Below are positions 1 through 6,271 of a stretch of DNA of 6,376 nucleotides, in pieces. A model generated the notes under the pieces. That model was not told the origin of the DNA. It worked only from the letters and a program-made list of their open reading frames with translations, and searched no databases. This stretch comes from an uncultured Campylobacter sp. (GTDB taxonomy: Bacteria; Campylobacterota; Campylobacteria; Campylobacterales; Campylobacteraceae), in NCBI RefSeq assembly GCF_938031315.1, contig NZ_CALHHT010000352.1, forward strand, positions 1 through 6,376. The letters are read 5' to 3'. The first letter of the stretch is position 1. Every line of letters begins with the position of its first letter. A program made the position numbers and the translations under genes.

Positions 1-602
1 TCGCAACACGTGAGCCAATGCGCCCCCTGCCAGCTAAAATACCCCGGCGTCCTTTGAAACAACTCCTCGGTTTTGCTCTGCGCATCCGAAGTGCTAGGCG
101 GCAGAGGGTCGGCGTCCTGGATGAAGCCGGCGTCAAATTTCGCCGCAGCTGCGCCGCTAGCGATGCAGTGCGGGCAGAGATATTTCACGTTCGCCGTGCA
201 GTAAACGCTACCGCAATAATACACGTCCGTCGCTTGCTCGCAGCACTCGCAAACCACGCTCACATCCTCTTTAAACACCTCCGTTTTGAAGGGGTCGGGG
301 TGGTAGCGAAAATGAGGCAGGCTTTTTAGCTTTTTACTTTGGCGCGCCGTCTCGCTAGCGGTTTTAGGGCGCTTTATCGCGCCTGCGTCGCCGTCTGCGC
401 CGTACTGCTTCAGATAGCCGAGCTTTTTAAGCTGCTTTCTGTCCTTCGGATTGCAAATTTCGCCGAGCAATTCGCAAGCGCTCTTTTTAAGCCCCAGTAG
501 TTCGTAAACATCCACCAGTACGAGCTTCGCCTCTTTTTCATCACATTTTTCCAGCTCGTCTTTTAGCTCATATAGCGTCAAAATGCTCGCCGCGCCGCCC
601 AT
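1..602 (-). CDS. CbrC family (UPF0167) cysteine-rich protein, partial at left edge
   Basis: The minus-strand frame is open from an ATG at 602-600 to the window edge: 200 codons with no stop. The translation has the hallmarks of the CbrC/UPF0167 family: RYHPDP at residues 99-104, cysteines at 118, 120 and 121, CGSVYC at 130-135, CPHC at 143-146 followed by IASGAAAAKFDAGF, and RTPGYFSWQGAHW at 184-196. The cysteine pairs suggest metal binding, probably zinc; this is inferred. E. coli CbrC belongs to the CreBC regulon and has been linked to colicin E2 tolerance, but its biochemical role is unknown. Residues 1-95 are a charged, probably helical N-terminal extension. The C-terminus lies outside the window. 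The ATG at 602 has no good ribosome-binding site, whereas one lies upstream of an out-of-frame ATG at 657, so the gene may be frameshifted near 600. It lies downstream of mlaF on the same strand after a gap of about 110 bp. Family assignment is firm; start and intactness are not. Confidence 0.82.
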   Translation of the reverse strand, partial: MGGAASILTLYELKDELEKCDEKEAKLVLVDVYELLGLKKSACELLGEICNPKDRKQLKKLGYLKQYGADGDAGAIKRPKTASETARQSKKLKSLPHFRYHPDPFKTEVFKEDVSVVCECCEQATDVYYCGSVYCTANVKYLCPHCIASGAAAAKFDAGFIQDADPLPPSTSDAQSKTEELFQRTPGYFSWQGAHWLTCC

Positions 603-657
603 CCGTGTCCCAAAACGCCTTTTGAAGCGCGATATACTTTTGCCTAAGCTTATCCAT
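568..657 (-). pseudogene. Out-of-frame N-terminal piece of the cbrC-like gene
   Basis: An ATG at 657-655 follows a good ribosome-binding site and opens a frame beginning MDKLRQKYIALQKAFWDTDG. This reads like the natural helical N-terminus of the neighbouring CbrC-like protein. The frame then leaves the CbrC frame and stops at TGA 570-568 after 29 codons. Removing one G from the GGG at 600-598 (minus strand) would join it to the long CbrC frame, giving a protein about 18 residues longer than one starting at 602. Possible explanations are a real inactivating frameshift, slippage in the GGG run, or a sequencing error. The remaining alternative, a short leader ORF before a true start at 602, seems less likely because of the weak ribosome site there. 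Confidence 0.5.
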
Positions 658-662
658 TTTAG

Positions 663-667
663 CTCCT
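663..667 (-). promoter_or_regulatory. Ribosome-binding site of the cbrC-like gene
   Basis: The minus strand reads AGGAG followed by a 5-nt spacer (CTAAA) and the ATG at 657-655. It is the only strong Shine-Dalgarno match near this gene and argues that translation was meant to start at 657 rather than at the in-frame ATG at 602. Upstream (671-767, minus strand) are several AT islands but no convincing promoter, so read-through from mlaEF is possible. Confidence 0.65.
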
Positions 668-767
668 AAATTTTAAAATTTGCCCGCTAAATTTCAACCG
701 TCAAAATTTGATCCATTCAAAATTTTACCCGTCGCGAGCTATATTTCGGCTAGATAAATTTCAAAGC

Positions 768-1538
768 TCAATCCCTTTGTCGCATCTTAAATAGCTCTTC
801 TAGCGGATTATTCTCCAGGTTTGAAATCTCCTCAATGCTTCCTTCAAAGGCAATTTTTTGATTATCCACGATCAAAAACCGATCCAAAATGTCAAAGATA
901 CTGTCCACGTCGTGCGTCACCATCACGACCGTGACGCCGAGGCTGTCTCTAAGCTCGCAAACAAGCCTATCAAGGGCTCTGGCGCTGAGCGGATCAAGCC
1001 CCGAGTTCGGCTCGTCCAAAAATAAAATTTCAGGGCTGAGAGCGAGCGCGCGAGCCAGTGCTACGCGCTTTTTCATACCGCCGCTAAGCTCGTTTGGGCT
1101 AAGCGCGGCGGCCTCCTTCTTAAGCCCCACCTTCTGGATCCAAAACATCGATAGCTCATCTATCTCGCGCTCGCTAAATTTAGAGTATTCGCGCAGCAGC
1201 ACGCCTACGTTTTCAAGCACGCTCATCGAGCTGTAAAGCGCGCCGAACTGAAACATCACGCCGCATTTTAGGCGGATCTCGTTTTGCTCTGCTTCGCTTG
1301 CGCGCCAAATATCGCGCCCGAAAATTTTAATCTCGCCGCTTTGCGGGCGCTTTAAAAATATGAGCGTTTTCATTAACGTCGTTTTGCCGCTGCCGCTTCC
1401 GCCTAGGAAGCCGTAAATTTCGCCCCTTTTAACGCTAAAGCTCACGCAATCATGCATAACGCGCGATCCGTACGCTGTAGTAACATCGCGCGCGACTATA
1501 ATTTTAGCGCTTTCGCCGGATTGCACTTGCTCGCTCAT
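768..1538 (-). CDS. mlaF: MlaF/IamA-like ABC transporter ATP-binding protein
   Basis: This is the cytoplasmic ATPase of an MCE-type phospholipid ABC transporter, 256 aa from the chosen start. All ABC motifs are visible: Walker A GGSGSGKT at 46-53, Q-loop Gln at 97 (VMFQFGALYSSMSVLEN, the MlaF-type context), signature LSGGMKKR at 151-158, Walker B ILFLDEP at 171-177, and the switch His at 209 in VMVTHD. The Walker B continuation is NSGLDP where many MlaF proteins have TSGLDP. The frame extends upstream to a TTG at 1592. I chose the ATG at 1538 because it overlaps the mlaE stop as ATGA and is preceded by GGAG (1550-1547) with an 8-nt spacer. Tight coupling to mlaE indicates one transcript and one complex. 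C. jejuni calls this pair iamA/iamB. In the Mla system it drives lipid transport between inner and outer membranes; substrate and direction are inferred from the family. Confidence 0.93.
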   Translation of the reverse strand: MSEQVQSGESAKIIVARDVTTAYGSRVMHDCVSFSVKRGEIYGFLGGSGSGKTTLMKTLIFLKRPQSGEIKIFGRDIWRASEAEQNEIRLKCGVMFQFGALYSSMSVLENVGVLLREYSKFSEREIDELSMFWIQKVGLKKEAAALSPNELSGGMKKRVALARALALSPEILFLDEPNSGLDPLSARALDRLVCELRDSLGVTVVMVTHDVDSIFDILDRFLIVDNQKIAFEGSIEEISNLENNPLEELFKMRQRD

Positions 1539-2638
1539 AGCCCGATCTCCGAAAACAGAACCGCAAAGACCGCATCGATCGCAATAACCCAAAATATCGC
1601 ATTTACGACGCTGATCGTGGTGTATTCGCCTATGCTTTGTGTATTTCCTTTGACCTCAAAACCCCGCATGCAGCCGATGATAGCGATAAATGCCCCGAAA
1701 AACGGCGCTTTAATCATACCCACTAAAAAATGCCTAAGCTCTACAGAAGCCTTAAATCTATCCAAATAATCGCTAAAGGCTATGTCTAAATACGCGTCAC
1801 ACACTATCATCTGAGCAAAAATACTTACCGAATCTGCGATAAAAATGACTAGCGGCATGATTAGTACCATCGCGATAATGCGCGGCATCGCAAGAAAATA
1901 AAACGGATCAAAGCCCATCGTCCTCATCGCATCGATCTCTTCTGTGATCTTCATCACGCCGATCTGTGCCGTAAAGCTCGAAGCCGAGCGACCTGCGATA
2001 ACGATAGCGGCGATTAGAGGCGCCACCTCGCGCAGCGTCAAAGCACCCATTATATCGATGATGTAGATGCTGGCACCAAATTTAGAAAGCATATCAGAGC
2101 CTATGTAAGCAAGCACGATACCGATCAAAAACGCTGTCAATGAGACTATGAAAAGCGCGTCTATGCCGCTATCTTTGATGAAATTTACGGTTTCTTTGAA
2201 GCGGAATTTCATCGGATGAATTACAAAAGCCGTAAGTTTGGAGAAAAACTCGCCCAAAAAGCTTGCAAGGCTTAGCAAGCCTAGAATTCCAAGATGACAA
2301 TAAAGTCCGATCTGCGCTAAAAAATTTAGCCTACGAGATTCGGGCACGTAGCTAAAATCGATCGTTTTATCATCCATAAAGCTTAGAATTTTGGCAGCTT
2401 TGCAGCTATCCTCCACAAGGCTAACCCGCTTGCCGGCAAGGGCGTTTTTGATCATCAGCGCCATGAAATAGTCTAAATTTGAAATTTCGCTTAAGCTTAG
2501 CTCCAGCTCGTTTAGATTTTTTACCGCTTTTTTTAGTGCAATTAGCTGGGAGCGCGAGCTTTTGTAGTTCCACTGCCCGCGTAGCGATAAGGTGTTTTTC
2601 CCGCCCGAGCTTTCGAGCGAAAAGGCTAAATTCCGCAA
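1535..2638 (-). CDS. mlaE: MlaE/IamB-like lipid transporter permease with N-terminal STAS-like domain
   Basis: This 367-aa inner-membrane permease is the membrane partner of MlaF. Residues about 10-90 look like a STAS domain (alternating beta-strand and helix pattern, LSLSEISNLDYF near 47-58), equivalent to the separate E. coli subunit MlaB fused to the permease. The permease domain begins around residue 110 and has about five or six hydrophobic segments. It carries the family signature: REVAPL at 203-208, AGRSASSFTAQIG at 215-227 and EEIDAMRTMG at 233-242, then GFEVKGNTQSIGEYTT near the C-terminus. The start is a TTG at 2638-2636, supported by GGAGAG at 2650-2645 with a 6-nt spacer; no ATG fits better. 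The stop overlaps the mlaF start by 4 nt. The length is close to that of IamB of C. jejuni as I recall it. Transcription probably begins from the -10 box at 2676-2671. Confidence 0.93.
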   Translation of the reverse strand: MRNLAFSLESSGGKNTLSLRGQWNYKSSRSQLIALKKAVKNLNELELSLSEISNLDYFMALMIKNALAGKRVSLVEDSCKAAKILSFMDDKTIDFSYVPESRRLNFLAQIGLYCHLGILGLLSLASFLGEFFSKLTAFVIHPMKFRFKETVNFIKDSGIDALFIVSLTAFLIGIVLAYIGSDMLSKFGASIYIIDIMGALTLREVAPLIAAIVIAGRSASSFTAQIGVMKITEEIDAMRTMGFDPFYFLAMPRIIAMVLIMPLVIFIADSVSIFAQMIVCDAYLDIAFSDYLDRFKASVELRHFLVGMIKAPFFGAFIAIIGCMRGFEVKGNTQSIGEYTTISVVNAIFWVIAIDAVFAVLFSEIGL

Positions 2639-2644
2639 AAATTT

Positions 2645-2650
2645 CTCTCC
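2645..2650 (-). promoter_or_regulatory. Ribosome-binding site fixing the TTG start of mlaE
   Basis: GGAGAG on the minus strand lies 6 nt before the TTG codon at 2638-2636. It decides the start, since no ATG or GTG is suitably placed and the STAS-like domain begins a few residues downstream. Confidence 0.7.
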
Positions 2651-2670
2651 AAAATCAAAAAATAGGGGAA

Positions 2671-2676
2671 ATTATA
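2671..2676 (-). promoter_or_regulatory. Probable -10 element of the mlaEF promoter
   Basis: The minus strand reads TATAAT exactly, which would give a leader of roughly 25-30 nt before the mlaE TTG. There is no clear -35 box; Campylobacter housekeeping promoters commonly lack one. The box physically overlaps the plus-strand -10 candidates. Confidence 0.55.
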
Positions 2677-2683
2677 ATATAAT
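2673..2683 (+). promoter_or_regulatory. Probable -10 element(s) of the murJ-cysS promoter
   Basis: Two exact TATAAT hexamers overlap by one base on the plus strand (2673-2678 and 2678-2683), about 35-40 nt upstream of the murJ ATG. No -35 box is evident. They share bases with the minus-strand TATAAT at 2676-2671, so the two divergent promoters may compete for RNA polymerase. Confidence 0.55.
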
Positions 2684-2718
2684 CAACCTTGGCATTTTAT
2701 AAAATTTAATGGAGATTT

Positions 2719-4116
2719 ATGCTCAGAGGCTTTTTCACAAATAGCGCAGGCACGCTGGTTTCGCGAGTTTTGGGTTTCGTGCGCGACCTGCTTACCGCAT
2801 CGGTTTTGGGCGCGGGAATTTACAGCGATCTGTTTTTCGTAGCGTTTAAACTACCCAATCTTTTCCGCAGACTATTCGGCGAGGGAGCCTTTACGCAGGC
2901 GTTTTTGCCTAGTTTTACCGCCGCGCGTAAAAAAGGAATTTTCGCCGCAGCGGTGCTTATTAAATTTAGCATTTTTATCGCGCTTTTAACGGCGCTCGTG
3001 CTGCTCGCCGCACCCGTTTTTACTAAAGTTTTGGCATACGGATTTAGCGCCGAGCAGATCGAGCTTGCCGTGCCGTACGTGCGGATAAATTTTTTCTACC
3101 TTACATTTATCTTCGTCGTTACGCTCTTTGCCTCGCTGCTTCAGTACCGCGACCACTTCGCTACGACGGCGTTTTCGACCGCGCTTTTAAATTTAGCGAT
3201 GATCGCGGCGCTTCTACTGGCTCGCGACAAAGACGGCGCCACGGCGGTGCTCTATCTTAGCTTCGGCGTCGTAGCGGGCGGACTTTTACAGCTTGCGGTG
3301 CATGTTTATGCGCTGAAATTTACCGGTATGCTGCGCGTTTTAGCCGGCGGCTTTGCGCGGCTCGCGCAGGGTGATAAGCCGCAGACGCAGGGCTTTTATA
3401 AAAATTTTTTCGCAGGCGTGCTCGGTGCGTCGGCGCTTCAGCTAAGCTCGTTTATAGATACCTTTTTTGCGAGCTTCCTTGCTAGCGGCAGTATCAGCTA
3501 TCTCTACTACGCCAACCGCATATTTCAGCTGCCGCTCGCGCTTTTTGCGATTGCGCTTAGCACGGCGATCTTTCCGCGCATGAGCAAATTCGTAAAAGCT
3601 CACGACGACGCGCAGGCTCTGGCGCTCGTCGAGCGCGGGTTTTACTTCCTTTTGGCGCTGCTCGGGCTCTCTGCGATAGGCGGCGTGATGCTGCGAAACG
3701 AGATCACGCAGCTGCTATTTGAGCGCGGAGAATTTACCCGCCAAAATTCCATCGAATGCGCCGCAGTTCTCGGCGCGTATATGGTGGGGCTCGTGCCGTT
3801 CGGGCTATCTAGGATTTTTTCGCACTGGCTATATGCAAATATGAAGCAGAAGCTAAGCGCGAAAATTTCGATCTGGTGCGTCTTTATAAACGTCGCTTTG
3901 TGCGCGCTGTTTTTTAAACCGTTCGGAGCGGTGGGGCTTGCGTTTGCAAGCACGATAACGGGGGCGTTTCTGCTCGGCTTTAATCTCTATTTTTTTGGAT
4001 TTAATAACTTTTTGGCTATAATCCGCGCAAAAAAAATTATTGCGATCGCGGCGCTTTGTGCGGGCGAAGCGGCGATTTTATACATTTTAAAAGGCTTGTA
4101 TTATGGTAATTTATGA
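2719..4116 (+). CDS. murJ: Lipid II flippase MurJ (MviN family)
   Basis: This is a 465-aa polytopic inner-membrane protein of the MOP superfamily, hydrophobic throughout. It flips undecaprenyl-linked peptidoglycan precursor (lipid II) to the periplasmic face. The N-terminus closely matches MurJ: SRVLGFVRD at 15-23, GAGIYSDLFFVAFKLPN at 31-47, then RRLFGEGAFTQAFLP. The charged residues needed in E. coli MurJ have counterparts here: Arg16 (R18), Arg22 (R24), Asp37 (D39), Arg50 (R52), and Arg267 in YYANRIFQLP (R270). It is somewhat shorter than the 511-aa E. coli protein. The ATG at 2719 is preceded by GGAGA with a 4-nt spacer. The gene is the first of a plus-strand unit, and its last 14 nt overlap cysS. 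It looks intact and is expected to be essential. Confidence 0.95.
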   Translation: MLRGFFTNSAGTLVSRVLGFVRDLLTASVLGAGIYSDLFFVAFKLPNLFRRLFGEGAFTQAFLPSFTAARKKGIFAAAVLIKFSIFIALLTALVLLAAPVFTKVLAYGFSAEQIELAVPYVRINFFYLTFIFVVTLFASLLQYRDHFATTAFSTALLNLAMIAALLLARDKDGATAVLYLSFGVVAGGLLQLAVHVYALKFTGMLRVLAGGFARLAQGDKPQTQGFYKNFFAGVLGASALQLSSFIDTFFASFLASGSISYLYYANRIFQLPLALFAIALSTAIFPRMSKFVKAHDDAQALALVERGFYFLLALLGLSAIGGVMLRNEITQLLFERGEFTRQNSIECAAVLGAYMVGLVPFGLSRIFSHWLYANMKQKLSAKISIWCVFINVALCALFFKPFGAVGLAFASTITGAFLLGFNLYFFGFNNFLAIIRAKKIIAIAALCAGEAAILYILKGLYYGNL

Positions 4117-5677
4117 TAGTTTGAGCAAAAAGAAGCTCTCGTTTGAGCCCATTAGCGAGGGGTTGGCGCGCATTTACGCCTGCGGCCCGACCGTCTATGA
4201 CGACGCGCATTTGGGGCACGCAAAAAGCGCCGTCAGCTTCGATCTACTGCGCCGCGTGCTGCAAGCGGAGGGCTATGAGGTTAAATTTGCGCGAAATTTC
4301 ACCGACATCGACGATAAAATTTTAAAAAAGATGGCGGAAACCGGTAAGAGCCTAGAGGAGATCACGGAGCTTTACACCCGCAGATATTTGCAGGATATGA
4401 GCGCGCTAAACGTCGCGGATGCGAGCATTTCGCCCAAGGCGACCGAAAATATCGCCGCGATCTGCGAGCTCATATCCTCGCTTCTTCAAAAAGGCTTTGC
4501 CTACGAGATCGCGGGTGACGGCATCTACTTCGACACGCGCAAGGACGGGGATTATCTAAGCCTTAGCGGCAAAAAAGAGGGCGCCGGCAAAAACATCGCC
4601 CGCGTCGCCTCAAACGATGCCAAGCACGACGAGAAGGACTTCGTGCTGTGGAAATTTGACGAGAATTGGTTTGATAGCCCGTTTGGCAAAGGGCGCCCGG
4701 GCTGGCACAGCGAGTGCGTCGCGATGATTTTAGCGCACCTTGATAGCGGCGATCCGAAATTTTGCATCGACATTCACGCAGGCGGCGCCGATCTGCTCTT
4801 CCCGCATCACGAAAACGAAGCCGCGCAGTGCCGCTGCGCCAGTCATAGAGCGCTAAGCAAATACTGGCTTCACAACGGCTTCGTGCAGGTAAACAACGAA
4901 AAGATGAGCAAGAGCCTCGGCAACTCCTTTTTTGTAGGAGACGCCCTAAAAATCGCCCCAGGCGAGGCGCTGAGATTTTATCTTTTAAGCTCGCATTACA
5001 GGGCAAATTTTAATTATTCGGTGACCGATCTGCTTGCGAGCAAAAAGAGGCTCGATAAAATTTACCGCCTTAAAAAGCGCGTCCGTGACGTTTTAACTCC
5101 CGCTGCGGGGCAAAATTCCGCGACATGCGTATCTGAACATACCGCGCAAATTTCATCCGCAAGCTCTGCGCAGACCTGCGGAGATGCGGGGCAAAATTTA
5201 GCTTTGAACGGATCTCAAAATTTAAGCTCAAACGCGGCGCCAAAATCCAAGCTTAAAAATTCAGCGCCCGAGCTGCCTACTGCGGAGGCTAAATTTAGAT
5301 CGGAGATGATGGAGTTTTTAAGCGATGATCTCAACACCTCAGGCGCGCTTGCAGTGCTTGATAGTTTCGTAGCAAGCGCGAATGAAGCGCTCGATCGAGC
5401 GCCAAAAGACAAGGCGCTAAAGGCTCAGATCGCCGCAAATTTAGAATTTGCAAAGCAGACGCTCGGAATTTTATATGAGGATGAGACCGAATACTTTCGC
5501 TTCGGCGTGAGCGAGCAGCAAAGAGCGCAGATCGAGGAGCTGATAAAACAGCGTGCGCAGGCAAAGGCGGAAAAGGACTTTGCGAGCGCAGATGCCATCA
5601 GGGCGCGCCTTACGGATATGAAGATCGAAGTGATGGATACGCCTAGCGGCACGGCTTGGGAGGTCGCAGCGGAGTAG
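4103..5677 (+). CDS. cysS: Cysteinyl-tRNA synthetase with an unusual internal insertion
   Basis: This class I aminoacyl-tRNA synthetase charges tRNA-Cys with cysteine in the cytoplasm. Catalytic motifs are complete: the HIGH-type motif HLGH at 36-39 within YACGPTVYDDAHLGH, and KMSKS at 267-271. The zinc ligands correspond to the E. coli ones: Cys27, Cys205 (WHSEC), His235 and Glu239 (FPHHENE). The C-terminal anticodon-binding region is present (LSDDLNTSGALAVL near 406-419; RAQAKAEKDFASADAIRARL near the end). The protein has 524 residues against roughly 460 usual for the family; the excess is a low-complexity Ala/Ser/Asn/Gln stretch at about 332-393, between the stem-contact helices and the C-terminal helical domain. 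The start ATG lies inside murJ, with a modest AAGG 8 nt upstream (4091-4094), suggesting translational coupling. The gene appears functional despite the insertion. Confidence 0.95.
   Translation: MVIYDSLSKKKLSFEPISEGLARIYACGPTVYDDAHLGHAKSAVSFDLLRRVLQAEGYEVKFARNFTDIDDKILKKMAETGKSLEEITELYTRRYLQDMSALNVADASISPKATENIAAICELISSLLQKGFAYEIAGDGIYFDTRKDGDYLSLSGKKEGAGKNIARVASNDAKHDEKDFVLWKFDENWFDSPFGKGRPGWHSECVAMILAHLDSGDPKFCIDIHAGGADLLFPHHENEAAQCRCASHRALSKYWLHNGFVQVNNEKMSKSLGNSFFVGDALKIAPGEALRFYLLSSHYRANFNYSVTDLLASKKRLDKIYRLKKRVRDVLTPAAGQNSATCVSEHTAQISSASSAQTCGDAGQNLALNGSQNLSSNAAPKSKLKNSAPELPTAEAKFRSEMMEFLSDDLNTSGALAVLDSFVASANEALDRAPKDKALKAQIAANLEFAKQTLGILYEDETEYFRFGVSEQQRAQIEELIKQRAQAKAEKDFASADAIRARLTDMKIEVMDTPSGTAWEVAAE
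5096..5281 (+). repeat. Low-complexity insertion in cysS with a short in-frame direct repeat
   Basis: This segment encodes about 62 extra residues of CysS. TGCGGGGCAAAATT occurs at 5104-5117 and again, identical, at 5185-5198. The 81-bp offset keeps the frame and gives AGQN at 335-338 and 362-365; a related SQNLSS follows at 371-376. The two units are otherwise strongly diverged. Two cysteine codons (residues 342 and 359) lie within it. It may be an old partial duplication or captured non-coding sequence that stayed open; this is inference. Confidence 0.6.
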
Positions 5678-5707
5678 AACGCAAAATTTATCGCAAAATT
5701 TTACGTT
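5678..5707 (+). terminator. Weak candidate terminator after cysS
   Basis: Directly after the cysS stop, AACGCAAAATTT pairs with AAATTTTACGTT... in an 11-bp stem with one C-A mismatch and a small loop. The stem is AT-rich and is followed by AAATTTTATGATTTTT rather than a clean T run, so it may be only chance symmetry of AT islands. No better terminator was found downstream. Confidence 0.25.
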
Positions 5708-5757
5708 AAATTTTATGATTTTTGCCATGCAGGGTGTAAATCCGAACGCTAATATAC

Positions 5758-6128
5758 GTAAATTTCAGTGCGATTTTTATCTGAAGCATTGCAATACGGC
5801 GGCACGGTTTTGTTCAGTGATACGGCGCAGGAGCAATGCGATGTGCAACACGACGCAGCGACAGAGGCGCAAGGCGGACGCAATTTTAAATTCGTCGGCG
5901 CAGCTGATACGGCGGCGCGATATAGCGCGGTACAGCGGTAGCACTGCGGCAGCCTATGCGTAAATTTTAACGCGACTAGGTGCAGTGGAACATGCTGTGG
6001 TGACGTGCAAATTTTGGCGCGATTTTTATAGCGATATTGTACGCGGGTGCACGCAGCGATGAAAGTCGCGATTTCATTTGTCGATACGGCTGATGTAGCG
6101 GCAAAGCCACAAGACAGGCTGCGATTTT
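5758..6128 (+). repeat. Dispersed degenerate repeats with a GCGATTTTTAT core
   Basis: The segments 5758-5780 and 6007-6029 match at 19 of 23 positions, sharing the exact core GCGATTTTTAT (5770-5780 and 6019-6029). All four differences are transitions. Shortened or altered cores occur at 6068-6077 (GCGATTTCAT) and 6121-6131 (GCGATTTTCAT). A second pair, near 6055-6072 and 6168-6186, shares GAAGTCGCGAT-like sequence. Spacing is irregular and no CRISPR-like periodicity is present. Confidence 0.5.
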
Positions 6129-6205
6129 CATTCGGCGGTGCGGCGGCGCAAAAGCGCAATGCGGCGCGGCGATGTGAAGTCGCGATACACACGATGTATA
6201 AAGAA

Positions 6206-6271
6206 CGGCACTTTGTAGCGCTTTATAGTACTCAAAGCATTTACCGCTTAAATGGCGTACAAAAAGTGCCG
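6206..6271. repeat. 66-bp inverted-repeat element with flanking AGAA
   Basis: CGGCACTTT (6206-6214) is the perfect reverse complement of AAAGTGCCG (6263-6271). The pairing continues with GTA (6215-6217) and TAC (6258-6260) across a 2-nt AA bulge. Inside are two further small hairpins: GCTTT/AAAGC (6220-6224 with 6234-6238) and ATTTA/TAAAT (6239-6243 with 6249-6253, loop CCGCT). AGAA borders both ends (6202-6205 and 6272-6275), like a short target duplication. It could be a miniature mobile-element remnant, a structured RNA or a terminator on the minus strand. It does not fit a tRNA. Confidence 0.5.

Noticed and set aside
18..329. Plus-strand open frame of 103 codons
   Set aside because: It lies opposite the CbrC-like coding frame, whose family motifs are clear, and its own product is Arg/Ala-rich without recognisable features.
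1538..1592. Longer MlaF starting at TTG 1592
   Set aside because: The extra 18 residues lie inside mlaE and look unlike an ABC protein N-terminus. The ATG at 1538 has a good ribosome site and an ATGA overlap.
2261..2280. GCTTGC / GCAAGC inverted repeat
   Set aside because: It lies within the mlaE coding region with a short stem and is explained by codons for small residues.
5715..5963. Plus-strand open frame of 82 codons just after cysS
   Set aside because: No ribosome-binding site and Arg/Cys-rich low-quality composition; it covers the AT-island repeats.
5758..6128. Possible CRISPR array
   Set aside because: The repeats are degenerate, few and irregularly spaced, with no constant spacer length and no cas genes.
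5749..6192. Minus-strand open frame of 147 codons, Cys-rich
   Set aside because: GTG start without a ribosome site, implausible composition, and it spans degenerate non-coding repeats. About 13 cysteines in irregular spacing fit no metal-binding pattern.
6206..6271. Possible tRNA because of a cloverleaf-like fold
   Set aside because: No T-loop consensus, the wrong arm sizes, a bulged 12-bp closing stem, and no D-loop GG or recognisable anticodon loop.
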